Assembly: GCA_023461075.1 (NCBI GenBank)
Contig: JAEWNY010000052.1
Location: 1-26,720 of the forward strand
DNA length: 26,720 bases
Source of the DNA: Pseudomonadota bacterium
GTDB lineage: Bacteria > Pseudomonadota > Gammaproteobacteria > Xanthomonadales > Xanthomonadaceae
Direction: 5' to 3'
This document shows positions 13,686 through 24,042 of this stretch, in pieces. The notes below the pieces were generated by a model that did no database searches, was not told where the DNA came from, and saw nothing but the letters and a program-made list of their open reading frames with translations. Each line of letters opens with the position of its first letter. Positions within the stretch are counted from its first letter, which is position 1. Both the position numbers and the translations under genes were made by a program.

Positions 13686-14585
13686 ATGGGCATCGAGAAC
13701 AATGAACGCGCGCTGGAAGCGGGCATCCATACGGACCTCGACGGGCGCATGACCTACGGCGGCTACCTGCAACTGGACCGCCTGCTGTCGGCGCAGCTGC
13801 CGCTGTCGCAGCCGCCGCACCACGACGAGATGTTGTTCATCATCCAGCACCAGACCAGCGAGTTGTGGATGAAGCTGCTGATCCACGAGCTGTCCGCCGC
13901 GGTGGATCATCTGCGCCACGACCGGGTCTGGCAATTCGGCAAGGTCGTTGCGCGTTGCAAGCGCGTGCTGGACCAGCTCACCAGCCAGTGGTCGGTGCTG
14001 GAGACGCTTACCCCCTCTGAATACATGCAGTTCCGCGAGGTGCTTGGGCCGTCAAGCGGGTTCCAGTCGTTGCAGTACCGCAGCATCGAATTCCTGCTCG
14101 GCAACAAGAACGCCGGCATGGTCAAGGTGTTCCGGCATGATGCGGCGGCGTTTGCTGCGCTCGATGCGGTGCTCGATGCGCCGAGCCTGTACGACGAATT
14201 CCTGCGCTATCTCGCGCGCTGGGGACATGCGGTGCCGACCGGACACACCGAACGCGACTGGTCGAAGCCGCATGTGCTCGACCGCGCGCTGCTGCCGGTG
14301 TTCGAGCGCATCTACGAGGACCCCGACCGCTACTGGCGCGAATACGCCCTGTGCGAGGACCTGGTCGATCTGGAGACGCAGTTCCAGCTCTGGCGCTTCC
14401 GCCACATGCGCACGGTGATGCGGATCATCGGCTTCAAGCGCGGCACCGGCGGTTCCTCGGGCGTGGATTTCCTGAAGCGCGCACTGGACCTGACCTTCTT
14501 CCCGGAACTGTTCGAGGTCCGCACCACCATCGGCCCCGAGCGCGGTTACGGCGAGGACGCGGGCGGGGACACGGCCACGCCGTGA
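13686..14585 (+). CDS. kynA: tryptophan 2,3-dioxygenase
   Basis: A 299-residue cytoplasmic haem enzyme that opens the indole ring of L-tryptophan to N-formylkynurenine, the first step of the kynurenine pathway. Starting at ATG 13686, the key residues fall at the X. campestris positions: H55 (FIIQHQTSELW), R117 (QFREVLG), the haem ligand H240 (RFRHMRTVMRIIGF) and T254 in GTGGSSG. This agreement supports the start and the family placement of the genome. No kynurenine formamidase or kynureninase gene is next to it. Its TGA overlaps the following GTG (GTGA). Product could feed NAD synthesis or anthranilate; the window does not show which. Confidence 0.96.
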   Translation: MGIENNERALEAGIHTDLDGRMTYGGYLQLDRLLSAQLPLSQPPHHDEMLFIIQHQTSELWMKLLIHELSAAVDHLRHDRVWQFGKVVARCKRVLDQLTSQWSVLETLTPSEYMQFREVLGPSSGFQSLQYRSIEFLLGNKNAGMVKVFRHDAAAFAALDAVLDAPSLYDEFLRYLARWGHAVPTGHTERDWSKPHVLDRALLPVFERIYEDPDRYWREYALCEDLVDLETQFQLWRFRHMRTVMRIIGFKRGTGGSSGVDFLKRALDLTFFPELFEVRTTIGPERGYGEDAGGDTATP

Positions 14586-15226
14586 ACCCGGCGCTGCCGG
14601 CGGATTGGCGATGGGTCGGGCTGGTCCTGGCGGTCGCGGTGCTGGGCTGGGCGGTGCGTCGCCTGCCCTGGCACAAGGTGCACGGCGATGCCGAGGCGCA
14701 ACGCATCTTCGGCATCTTCATCGCCGTGGTGATCTGCCTGCGCGTACTCAACACGCAATCGGTGATGGGAATCAACCTGCACTTCCTCGGCGCCAGCATC
14801 GCAGCGCTGATGTTCGGCGCGCGCTTCGCCCTGGTCGCATTGGCGGCGGTGAGCGCGGCCTGGGCCGTGCTCGGCCGGGTCTGGCTGGGTTGGGGCTGGG
14901 ACTTCCTGGCCAACGACGCGCTGCCGGTGGCGGTGACGATGGCGTTCGGCGGTCTCCTCAACCGTACCTTGCCGCCCCACCTCTTCATCTACATCATCGG
15001 CAACGCGTTCTTCGCCGCGTTCCTGGCGATGCTGGCCTCGGTGCTGGCCAAGGGTGCGATGACGCATGCGCTGGGGGGTGAAGCCATGCCGTACTTCATC
15101 GCGGCGATCCCGATGTCGTTCGGCGAAGCGTTCTTCACCGGCGGCACGATGGCGCTGGTCGTCGCCTATCGCCCGCAATGGTGCGCGACCTTCGATGACG
15201 CACGCTACCTCGGCAAGCGCGACTGA
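14582..15226 (+). CDS. CbiM-like membrane protein (orphan, ECF-type permease family)
   Basis: A 214-residue integral membrane protein with about six helices. The segments FLGASIAALMFGARFALVAL, DFLANDALPVAVTM and HLFIYIIGNAFFAAFLAML resemble the CbiM/PF01891 group, including the proteobacterial relatives once listed as uncharacterised (COG3235). True CbiM/NikM metal-binding subunits begin with a conserved Met-His-Ile; this protein starts VNPALPADWRW and lacks it, and no ECF ATPase or T-component gene is nearby. Transport of cobalt or nickel is therefore not supported. GTG 14582 overlaps the kynA stop (GTGA), so translation is coupled to kynA. The family call is moderately sure; the function is unknown. 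Confidence 0.7.
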   Translation: MNPALPADWRWVGLVLAVAVLGWAVRRLPWHKVHGDAEAQRIFGIFIAVVICLRVLNTQSVMGINLHFLGASIAALMFGARFALVALAAVSAAWAVLGRVWLGWGWDFLANDALPVAVTMAFGGLLNRTLPPHLFIYIIGNAFFAAFLAMLASVLAKGAMTHALGGEAMPYFIAAIPMSFGEAFFTGGTMALVVAYRPQWCATFDDARYLGKRD

Positions 15227-15295
15227 AGGCATTTCCGGCCAAATCCGGCCGTCGCGATGAACGCACCGCGAAGGCGACGCAAAGCCGCCGGCTGC

Positions 15296-15301
15296 TAGGA
15301 T
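15296..15301 (+). promoter_or_regulatory. possible -10 box for the AbgT-family gene
   Basis: TAGGAT, preceded by GCTGC, resembles the TAGAAT boxes elsewhere in the window. If used, transcription would start near 15308, which would exclude the ATG at 15300 and favour ATG 15333. Confidence 0.35.
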
Positions 15302-15332
15302 GCCGGCGAATCCCGAGGAAAACCGCTATCGC

Positions 15333-16904
<1,572 letters not shown>

Positions 16905-17022
16905 CGGCGCATTCATGCTCGATGACGGCTGCGGCGATTGACGCCGGGGCCGCGCTCGGTGATGCTCGCGTGTCGCCGGCAAGGGCGATCCCACATCTTT
17001 CATCGCAACACGGGGATACCGA

Positions 17023-18561
17023 ATGAACACATCCGTGCCTGACAACGCCGCGGCCCGGCCTTCGGCCGCCACGCCACCGACGGGCGGCACGCAGCCACCC
17101 GCCTATTCGCAGCTGATGGGGCATCCCAAGCCGCTGTGGATGCTGTTCATGACCGAATTCTGGGAGCGCTTCGCGTTCTACGGCATGCGCTGGGCGCTGA
17201 CGCTCTACATCGTCGCGCAGTTCTACAACGGTGATGCCTCCGGCGAGAAGCCTTCCTCCGAGTTGTACGGCGCCTACCTCGCGCTGGTGTACGCGGCGGC
17301 GATCTTCGGCGGCTACGTGGCCGACAAGCTGATCGGCTACCAGCGCGCGATCCTGCTCGGCGCGCTGATCATGGCGGCCGGCCTGTTCATGGTCTCGGTG
17401 CCCGAACTCAACATGTTCAAGCTGGGCCTGGCCACGGTGATCGTCGGCAACGGCCTGTTCAAGCCAATCATCTCGACGCTGGTGGGCAAGGTCTACGCGC
17501 AGGGCGACGAGCGCCGGGATTCGGGCTTCACCATCTTCTACATGGGCATCAACCTGGGCGCGATGATTGCCCCGATCCTGACCGGTTGGATGGCCGAGCG
17601 CATGTTCGGCGGCTCGCCCGACATGCCGGCCTACAAGGTGGTGTTCATCGCCGCCGGCATCGGCATGGTGATCAGCCTCATCTGGTTCTGGTTCGGTCGC
17701 CACCAGTTGAAGGGCGTCGGCCTGCCGCCGGTGGGTGGCGAAGGCCTGGGACGGGTGGCGATGGTGGCGATCGGTGCGTTGGTGGCGATCCCGGTGTTCT
17801 ATTTCCTGCTCACCATCGACGCGAACCTGCTGCAGATCATCCTGATGGCGCTGTTCGTCATCCCGGCGGCGATGCTGCTGTTCGAAGGCGTGCGCGAAGG
17901 CAGCGTGGCCCGCGACATGGTGATTGCGATGCTGATCATCTTCGTGTTCAACGTCCTGTTCTGGATGTTCTTCGAGCAGGCCGGTGCCAGCTTCAACTTC
18001 CTCGCCCAGAACATCGTCAACCGCGACTTCGGCGACTGGACGTTCCCGGTCGGCTGGTTCCAGTCGGTCAACTCGGTGGCGATCATCACGCTGGCACCGG
18101 TGCTGGCTTGGTTGTGGGTGCGGATGGGCCGCAACAACCCGTCGATCCCGCGCAAGTTCGGCCTTGGCCTCATCTTCAACGGCCTAGCCTTCCTGCTGCT
18201 GGTATACGCACTCTCGCAGCTGGTCAACGATGCCGGCAAGATCCCGTTCTGGACGCTGTTCATGGTCTATGTGATCCAGTCGGTGGGCGAGTTGTGCCTC
18301 TCGCCGATCGGCCTGTCGATGACCACCAAGCTGGCGCCGGCGCGTTTGACCGGCCTGGCGATGGGCTGCTGGTTCCTGTCGATCGCGATCGGCAACAACC
18401 TGGCCGGCATCTTCGCCGGACGGGTCAGCGGCGAGGGTGGCATGACCGTGGCCTCGGCGCAGGCCGGCTACAACTTCGGCTTCTGGGCGCTGGTCGGCGC
18501 CGGCGTGCTGCTGTTCCTGATCGCGCCGCTGATCCAGAAACTGATGCATGGCGTGAAGTAA
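17023..18561 (+). CDS. POT/PTR-family proton-coupled oligopeptide transporter
   Basis: A 512-residue major-facilitator protein that imports di- and tripeptides with protons. A Pro/Ala/Thr-rich cytoplasmic start (1-33) precedes helix 1, which carries the family signature EFWERFAFYG (45-54, ExxERFxxYG). The second POT signature is present as FTIFYMGINLGAMIAPILTGWMAE after helix 4, and the late segment SVGELCLSPIGLSM is also typical. About 14 hydrophobic segments are visible. ATG 17023 is preceded by GGGGAT at about 17012-17017. It is separated from the AbgT gene by 118 bp with nothing recognisable. Peptide uptake suits a proteolytic lifestyle and the amino-acid catabolic genes nearby. Confidence 0.94.
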   Translation: MNTSVPDNAAARPSAATPPTGGTQPPAYSQLMGHPKPLWMLFMTEFWERFAFYGMRWALTLYIVAQFYNGDASGEKPSSELYGAYLALVYAAAIFGGYVADKLIGYQRAILLGALIMAAGLFMVSVPELNMFKLGLATVIVGNGLFKPIISTLVGKVYAQGDERRDSGFTIFYMGINLGAMIAPILTGWMAERMFGGSPDMPAYKVVFIAAGIGMVISLIWFWFGRHQLKGVGLPPVGGEGLGRVAMVAIGALVAIPVFYFLLTIDANLLQIILMALFVIPAAMLLFEGVREGSVARDMVIAMLIIFVFNVLFWMFFEQAGASFNFLAQNIVNRDFGDWTFPVGWFQSVNSVAIITLAPVLAWLWVRMGRNNPSIPRKFGLGLIFNGLAFLLLVYALSQLVNDAGKIPFWTLFMVYVIQSVGELCLSPIGLSMTTKLAPARLTGLAMGCWFLSIAIGNNLAGIFAGRVSGEGGMTVASAQAGYNFGFWALVGAGVLLFLIAPLIQKLMHGVK

Positions 18562-18584
18562 TCCACCCGCGCATCGATGCAAGG

Positions 18585-18608
18585 CGACGGCCACTTCGGT
18601 GGCCGTCG
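18585..18608. terminator. UUCG-loop hairpin between the peptide transporter and marR genes
   Basis: CGACGGCCAC (18585-18594), loop TTCG, GTGGCCGTCG (18599-18608) is a perfect 10-bp stem. It is followed by TCGTTTGCG on the plus strand, a weak U-tract. It lies between two convergent genes and could end transcription from both sides. Confidence 0.65.
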
Positions 18609-18643
18609 TCGTTTGCGTGGCTGGTTTCGCGCCGGACTTCGCC

Positions 18644-19162
18644 CTAGCGCAATTCGGCCAGCGCGTCTTCCAGCTTGACCAGCAGCGCCTTCAATTGCGC
18701 CTGCTCGCCGGCGTCCAACCGCGAGAGCAGGGTGTGTTCGATGTCGAGCGCCAGCGGTGCGATCTGCGCGTACAGCCGGCGACCGGCGCGTGCCAGCGCC
18801 AGCACCGAGCGCCGGCGGTCGTCGCCATGGGTGTCGCGCTCGACGAGTTTCTTGTCCAGCAGCAGCGCCACCGCGCGGCTCACCGCGACCTTGTCCATCG
18901 CGGTGCGCTCGGCCACTTCATTCGCGGACAACCCGCTGTAGCGACCGAGCACTGCGACCACCCGCCATTCGGTGATGCCGATGCCGAAGCGCTCGGCATA
19001 CACCTCGGCGATGGTCTGGCTGATCCGGTTCGACAGCAGCGACAGGCGGTAGGGCAGGAAGTGCTCGAGATCAAGCGTACCCACGTCGTTGGCGTCTTCG
19101 CGCCCGGGTTCGCGCCCCGGGGAGCCGACGCCTGCCGCCATCATTGCGTTTTTCACGCCCAT
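18644..19162 (-). CDS. MarR-family transcriptional regulator, probable controller of hppD-hmgA
   Basis: A 172-residue winged-helix regulator. The core includes RLSLLSNRISQTIAEVYAER, the recognition region GLSANEVAERTAMDKVAVSRAV (about 77-98), and the wing DTHGDDRRRSVLALARAG (about 110-127), followed by a dimerising helix. It is transcribed divergently from hppD with 74 bp between the start codons, and a strong palindrome lies in that gap, so it most likely represses hppD and perhaps itself. The inducer would plausibly be a tyrosine-pathway metabolite; that is inference. ATG 19162 is used; ATGs at 19144 and 19141 are alternatives. A -10-like CATTAT on the minus strand (19184-19179) leaves a leader of about 10 nt. 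Confidence 0.9.
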   Translation of the reverse strand: MGVKNAMMAAGVGSPGREPGREDANDVGTLDLEHFLPYRLSLLSNRISQTIAEVYAERFGIGITEWRVVAVLGRYSGLSANEVAERTAMDKVAVSRAVALLLDKKLVERDTHGDDRRRSVLALARAGRRLYAQIAPLALDIEHTLLSRLDAGEQAQLKALLVKLEDALAELR

Positions 19163-19175
19163 ACCGCACCGCAGC

Positions 19176-19204
19176 TTGATAATGGTTTCATTTGAAACTA
19201 TAAA
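19176..19204 (+). promoter_or_regulatory. sigma-70-type promoter of hppD-hmgA
   Basis: TTGATA (19176-19181), a 17-bp spacer and TATAAA (19199-19204) make the best promoter in the window. Transcription should begin near 19211, about 26 nt before the hppD ATG. The spacer is occupied by the palindromic operator. Confidence 0.8.
19182..19201. promoter_or_regulatory. palindromic operator between marR and hppD
   Basis: AT-g-GTTTCA-TT-TGAAAC-t-AT is a 20-bp palindrome with one mismatched pair. It fills the spacer and the first bases of the hppD -10 box, so a bound dimer would block RNA polymerase. The size and symmetry suit a MarR dimer. It also overlaps the possible promoter of the marR gene. Confidence 0.75.
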
Positions 19205-19236
19205 GGCGATCCCCGCAAGTGACCGAGAGAATCGCC

Positions 19237-20337
19237 ATGCCGATGCAACGCGCCGTGATCGACCAGGACATCGGCATGACGCCGACCACCTTCGAAAACC
19301 CGATGGGCATCGCGGGCTTCGAGTTCGTCGAGTTCGCCGCGCCGAAGGGCGAGGGCGCACGCATGCGTGAATACCTTGAAGCCATGGGCTTCAGCGCGGT
19401 GGCCAGGCACAAGGACCGCGACATCACCCTGTTCCGCCAGGGCGGGATCAACTTCCTGCTCAACCAGACCGAGGATTCGTTCGCTTCGGACTTCGCCCAT
19501 AAACACGGCCCGTCCGCCTGCGGCTTTGCCATCAACTTCAGCCTGCCCGCAGACGACGTGCTTGCGCACGTGACCGGCAACGGCGGCGAGGCGATCGACT
19601 TCAAGCCCGAAAGCAAGGCCGTGGATGCTCCAGTGATCAAGGGCATCGGCGATTGCATGCTGTACCTCGTCGATGCCAACAACACTGACCTGTACCAGGA
19701 TTTCGAGCTGATCGAGGGTGCCGACCCGCATCCCAAGGGCTTCGGCCTGACCTTCATCGACCACCTGACCCACAACCTGTTCCTCGGCAACATGCAGAAG
19801 TGGTCGGACTATTACGAGAAGCTGTTCAACTTCCGCGAGATCCGCTACTTCGACATCAAGGGCGCCAAGACCGGCCTGCTGTCGAAGGCGATGACTGCGC
19901 CGGACGGCATCGTGCGCATTCCGCTCAACGAATCGAGCGACGAGAAATCGCAGATCAACGAATACCTGCGCGACTACAAGGGCGAGGGCATCCAGCACAT
20001 CGCGCTGTTCACCAACGACATCTACGACACCATCGAGTCGATGCATGCGGCGGGCGTCAAGTTCCTGGACACGCCGGACACCTACTTCGACGTGATCGAT
20101 GCGCGCGTGCCCGACCATGGCGAGGATGTCGAACGCCTGCGCCGGAATTCGATCCTGATCGATGCCGACCCGGCCACCAAGCAGCAGAAACTGCTGCAGA
20201 TCTTCACCCAGAACGCGTTCGGGCCGATCTTCTTCGAGATCATCCAGCGCAAAGGCAACGAGGGCTTCGGCGAAGGCAATTTCCAGGCGTTGTTCGAATC
20301 GATCGAGCGCGACCAGATGAAACGCGGCGTGCTGTAA
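19237..20337 (+). CDS. hppD: 4-hydroxyphenylpyruvate dioxygenase
   Basis: A 366-residue non-haem iron enzyme that turns 4-hydroxyphenylpyruvate into homogentisate in tyrosine breakdown. It has two VOC modules. The iron ligands are H176 (FIDHLTHNLF), H254 (GIQHIALFTNDIYDT) and E334 (FFEIIQRKG), in the order and approximate spacing of the Pseudomonas enzyme. The C-terminal gate helix is present (GEGNFQALFESIERDQ). ATG 19237 has GAGAGA at 19225-19230; GTG 19219 lies too close to the predicted transcript start to be preferred. hmgA follows after 10 bp in the same operon. Homogentisate can oxidise to brown pyomelanin if hmgA is limiting. Confidence 0.95.
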   Translation: MPMQRAVIDQDIGMTPTTFENPMGIAGFEFVEFAAPKGEGARMREYLEAMGFSAVARHKDRDITLFRQGGINFLLNQTEDSFASDFAHKHGPSACGFAINFSLPADDVLAHVTGNGGEAIDFKPESKAVDAPVIKGIGDCMLYLVDANNTDLYQDFELIEGADPHPKGFGLTFIDHLTHNLFLGNMQKWSDYYEKLFNFREIRYFDIKGAKTGLLSKAMTAPDGIVRIPLNESSDEKSQINEYLRDYKGEGIQHIALFTNDIYDTIESMHAAGVKFLDTPDTYFDVIDARVPDHGEDVERLRRNSILIDADPATKQQKLLQIFTQNAFGPIFFEIIQRKGNEGFGEGNFQALFESIERDQMKRGVL

Positions 20338-20347
20338 GGAGCGCACC

Positions 20348-21709
<1,362 letters not shown>

Positions 21710-21735
21710 GCCGCGGCGCGGGCTGAGCCGAAGCC

Positions 21736-21751
21736 CGGCCGATGTCGGCCG
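21736..21751. repeat. hairpin after hmgA, possible weak terminator
   Basis: CGGCCG-ATGT-CGGCCG, with an additional A-T pair possible, lies 27 bp after the hmgA stop. The downstream AACCGTTATTC is not a real U-tract, so termination is uncertain. Confidence 0.35.
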
Positions 21752-21844
21752 AACCGTTATTCACGGATCGATCAGCGATGTCGGTGCCGCCTTCATGCGC
21801 CGGCGCGCAAGGTTGCAGGCCTTCCCCGCAGCAAGGAATGACCG

Positions 21845-22519
21845 ATGCGACATCCAGCCATGCCCGCGCGACTTGCCTTGGGTCTCGCGCTGACGGCCGC
21901 GCTCGCGGCCTGCACGGCCCCGGCCCCCGACCCGGCGCCCGCGGGTGGTGCATCCTCCGCATCCGATGCGACGGCCGATGCCGCACCCTCGGCGAACGAT
22001 GCCGCTCCTCCGCCGGTGACGCCCGCGCCGGAGCCTGCGATGCCGCCCTCCGACACGCCGGATGGCGATCGCGATCTGGGCAAATGGGTGGGTTATGGCG
22101 ACCTGGCATTCGGAATGGACGAGGCCGACGCACGCAAGGCCTGGGGCGGCGAGCTCAACAGCTATGAGTTCGAGGACAAGAAATCCTGCTTCCACCTGTG
22201 GCCGAAGGGCCAGAAGAACAGCGCGCAGCTCGCCTTCATGTTCGTCGACGGCAAGTTCGCCCGCTACAGCAGCGAAAGCCCGGTGCTGCTCGCGCCCGGG
22301 GGCGGCAGGATCGGCATGACCGGCGCGGACATCGACAAGTTGTATTCGGGCAGGATCGAGCGCCAGCCGCACAAGTACACCGATGGCGAATATCTGCGCA
22401 TCAAGAACGGCGAGAACGTGTTGATCTTCGAGACCGATGCCAAGGGCGATGCCGGCAAGGTCGGCGAATGGCGCGTCGGGCGCACGCCGGCCATCGATTA
22501 CGTGGAAGGTTGCGCCTGA
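21845..22519 (+). CDS. lipoprotein of unknown function
   Basis: A 224-residue protein with a lipoprotein signal peptide (MPARLALGLALTAALAAC) and lipidated Cys at residue 23. A disordered Ala/Pro/Asp/Ser linker (about 24-77) ties the globular part to the membrane. That domain (about 80-224) starts LGKWVGYGDLAFGMDEADAR, which recalls proteins that begin with a G-x-x-x-F-G-M helix-cap, and includes KKSCFHLWPKG, LAFMFVDGKFARYS, GADIDKLYSGRIE and a final Cys (VEGCA) that could pair with the Cys of KKSCF. AAGGAA at 21833-21838 supports ATG 21845. I cannot assign a characterised family. It follows hmgA by 135 bp with a hairpin between, so it is probably a separate unit. Confidence 0.8.
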   Translation: MRHPAMPARLALGLALTAALAACTAPAPDPAPAGGASSASDATADAAPSANDAAPPPVTPAPEPAMPPSDTPDGDRDLGKWVGYGDLAFGMDEADARKAWGGELNSYEFEDKKSCFHLWPKGQKNSAQLAFMFVDGKFARYSSESPVLLAPGGGRIGMTGADIDKLYSGRIERQPHKYTDGEYLRIKNGENVLIFETDAKGDAGKVGEWRVGRTPAIDYVEGCA

Positions 22520-22554
22520 GCCAGCCGTGGCCGACATGGACGATGCGACCTTGC

Positions 22555-23289
22555 CTAGGCGACGTCGCGCCGCATCTGCACCACGTTGCCATGTCCAGCG
22601 GCCTCCGCTTCGGCTGAGCCCAGCGGGGGGAACAGCATCGCCAGCTCCCTCTCCATCCGCGGCAGGTGGAGTTCCGGCAAGGTGGACTTGAGTCGTTCGG
22701 CGATGCGTGCGGCCATGCTCGGCTTGGTCGCCTCGCACAGGTGGCGCAACGCCATCAGCAAGTGCTCGACCAGTTCGTGCGGGTCCGCGCTGGTCTGGAT
22801 GTCGACCGCCAGCGCGCTCGATTCCATGCTGCGCTGGAGTTGCAGCATGTCCAGCATGTACATCTTGCAGGCCGCCAGAGAACGCCGGCTGGCGTTGGGT
22901 ATGGGTGCATCAGCCGATGTTGTCGGCGACTCCATCGCTGGGCTGTCGATCGAGGTGGCCGCCGCTTGCGATGGTGGCGATGCGAGTGGCGGCGATGCGG
23001 TGCGCGTCGCCGCGTGACTCTCGTCCGAGCGATTGCCGAGCAGCTGGCCTAGTCCAAAGCCCTTCCGCTGCGAGGCAGCCGGAGTCGCATTGGTGACGCT
23101 CTCGGACAGGAAGCCCTGCGCCTGCAGCAGTTGCATCGACTCGATGCAGTCGGGGCCGAGCATCCGCACGATGTCGTCGCGGCTGCGGCGACCATCGCAC
23201 AGGATCAGGATCCGGCGTTCGGCCTGGCTCAGGGACTGGCTGTTGCCTGCCAGCAACTCGCGGGCCTTCGGCGTCTTGTGGAGACTCAT
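22555..23289 (-). CDS. two-domain protein of unknown function beside the Mrp operon
   Basis: A 244-residue soluble protein. The N-terminal part (about 3-65) reads TPKARELLAGNSQSLSQAERRILILCDGRRSRDDIVRMLG and ends with a helix and QGFLSE, like a small winged-helix module. A Ser/Ala/Pro/Thr-rich linker (about 66-135) follows. The C-terminal helical domain (about 136-235) contains SLAACKMYMLDMLQLQRS, PHELVEHLLMALRHLCEA and ERLKSTLPELHLPRME. Similar winged-helix-plus-linker proteins of unknown role occur in xanthomonads, often annotated as hypothetical. No signal peptide or membrane segment is present. ATG 23289 has no good ribosome site. It is separated from mrpG by 112 bp, so operon membership is doubtful. 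Confidence 0.75.
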   Translation of the reverse strand: MSLHKTPKARELLAGNSQSLSQAERRILILCDGRRSRDDIVRMLGPDCIESMQLLQAQGFLSESVTNATPAASQRKGFGLGQLLGNRSDESHAATRTASPPLASPPSQAAATSIDSPAMESPTTSADAPIPNASRRSLAACKMYMLDMLQLQRSMESSALAVDIQTSADPHELVEHLLMALRHLCEATKPSMAARIAERLKSTLPELHLPRMERELAMLFPPLGSAEAEAAGHGNVVQMRRDVA

Positions 23290-23401
23290 CGATCATCAGC
23301 GCGTCGGTGCGGGTCGCGGGCAGAATCGCTGCGCGAGATGAAACGACGGTGACAGCCAAATGACGCCGCAACTGCCCGCTTGCGAGGGCCGAGGCCCGGC
23401 C

Positions 23402-23776
23402 TCAGTCGGTCGCGGCCTCGTCCATCACTTCGCCTTCCTCGACCGATTCGGAGGTGGCGCCGGGCGGTGGTGGCGGCGGATCGTCCTGGGCAAGACTGAG
23501 CGCCGCCTTCGCCATCATGTGTGCGCTCACCGGCGCGGTCAGGAACAGGAACACGGTGATCAGGAGCTCGCGCGGATGCAGGCCGTTGCCGACCATCGCG
23601 TGATAGCCGATCGAGGCGAACAGGATGCAGCCGACGCCCAGCGTGCTGGCCTTGGTCGGGCCGTGGATGCGCTGGAAGAACGTCGGCAGCTTGATCAGCG
23701 CAAAGGCACCCAGCACGGTGAAGAAACAGCCCACCGCGAGCATGGCGACGACGAGGACTTCGGCCAGGGTGTTCAT
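23402..23776 (-). CDS. mrpG: Mrp-type Na+/H+ antiporter subunit G
   Basis: A 124-residue membrane subunit with three helices (about 6-28, 38-60, 67-90). The family segment FFQRIHGPTKASTLGVGCIL is intact, and the RELLITVFLFLTAPVSAHMMAKAA region is the usual third helix and end. After the helices comes an unusual acidic tail with a run of six prolines (DPPPPPPG) and many Glu residues, longer than in many MrpG proteins. ATG 23776 overlaps the F stop (ATGA). It is the last gene of the operon. The complex exports Na+ (and in some species K+ or Ca2+) in exchange for protons and helps with alkaline and salt stress. Confidence 0.93.
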   Translation of the reverse strand: MNTLAEVLVVAMLAVGCFFTVLGAFALIKLPTFFQRIHGPTKASTLGVGCILFASIGYHAMVGNGLHPRELLITVFLFLTAPVSAHMMAKAALSLAQDDPPPPPPGATSESVEEGEVMDEAATD

Positions 23777-24042
23777 TCGACGATGTCCCGGCGCACCACG
23801 TACTTGGACAGCACAACGGTGCCGAAGAAGCCCAGCATCGCGATGATCAGCGCCGCCTCGAAGTAGATCTCGCTCTTGAGGTACATGCCGAACAGCATCA
23901 ATTGGGCAATGGTGCTGACGTAGAGCGTGTCGAGCGCCAGGATGCGGTCGGGTGCGCCGGGTCCGCGCAGCAGGCGCCAGGTGGCCAGCAGCATCGCGGC
24001 GCCGACAACGAACAGGCCGATGACGATCGCGGTTTCCATCAT
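23773..24042 (-). CDS. mrpF: Mrp-type antiporter subunit F
   Basis: An 89-residue membrane subunit with three helices. The conserved middle RLLRGPGAPDRILALDTLYVSTIAQLML carries the PDRILALD motif of MrpF/PhaF, and the end reads GFFGTVVLSKYV. ATG 24042 overlaps the E stop by ATGA and is followed directly by a second ATG (24039). The long open frame upstream in the same register is a shadow of mrpE and not part of this protein. Its stop overlaps the mrpG start. F is thought to be required for complex assembly and, in Bacillus, for bile-salt efflux. Confidence 0.93.
   Translation of the reverse strand: MMETAIVIGLFVVGAAMLLATWRLLRGPGAPDRILALDTLYVSTIAQLMLFGMYLKSEIYFEAALIIAMLGFFGTVVLSKYVVRRDIVE

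Noticed and set aside
15300..15302. ATG at 15300 as start of the AbgT-family protein
   Set aside because: It lies within a likely -10 box (TAGGAT) and has no ribosome site; ATG 15333 has GAGGAA upstream.
17586..18647. Open frame of 353 codons on the plus strand in another register of the peptide transporter gene
   Set aside because: It is Arg/His rich with no hydrophobic pattern, while the overlapping frame encodes a clear POT transporter.
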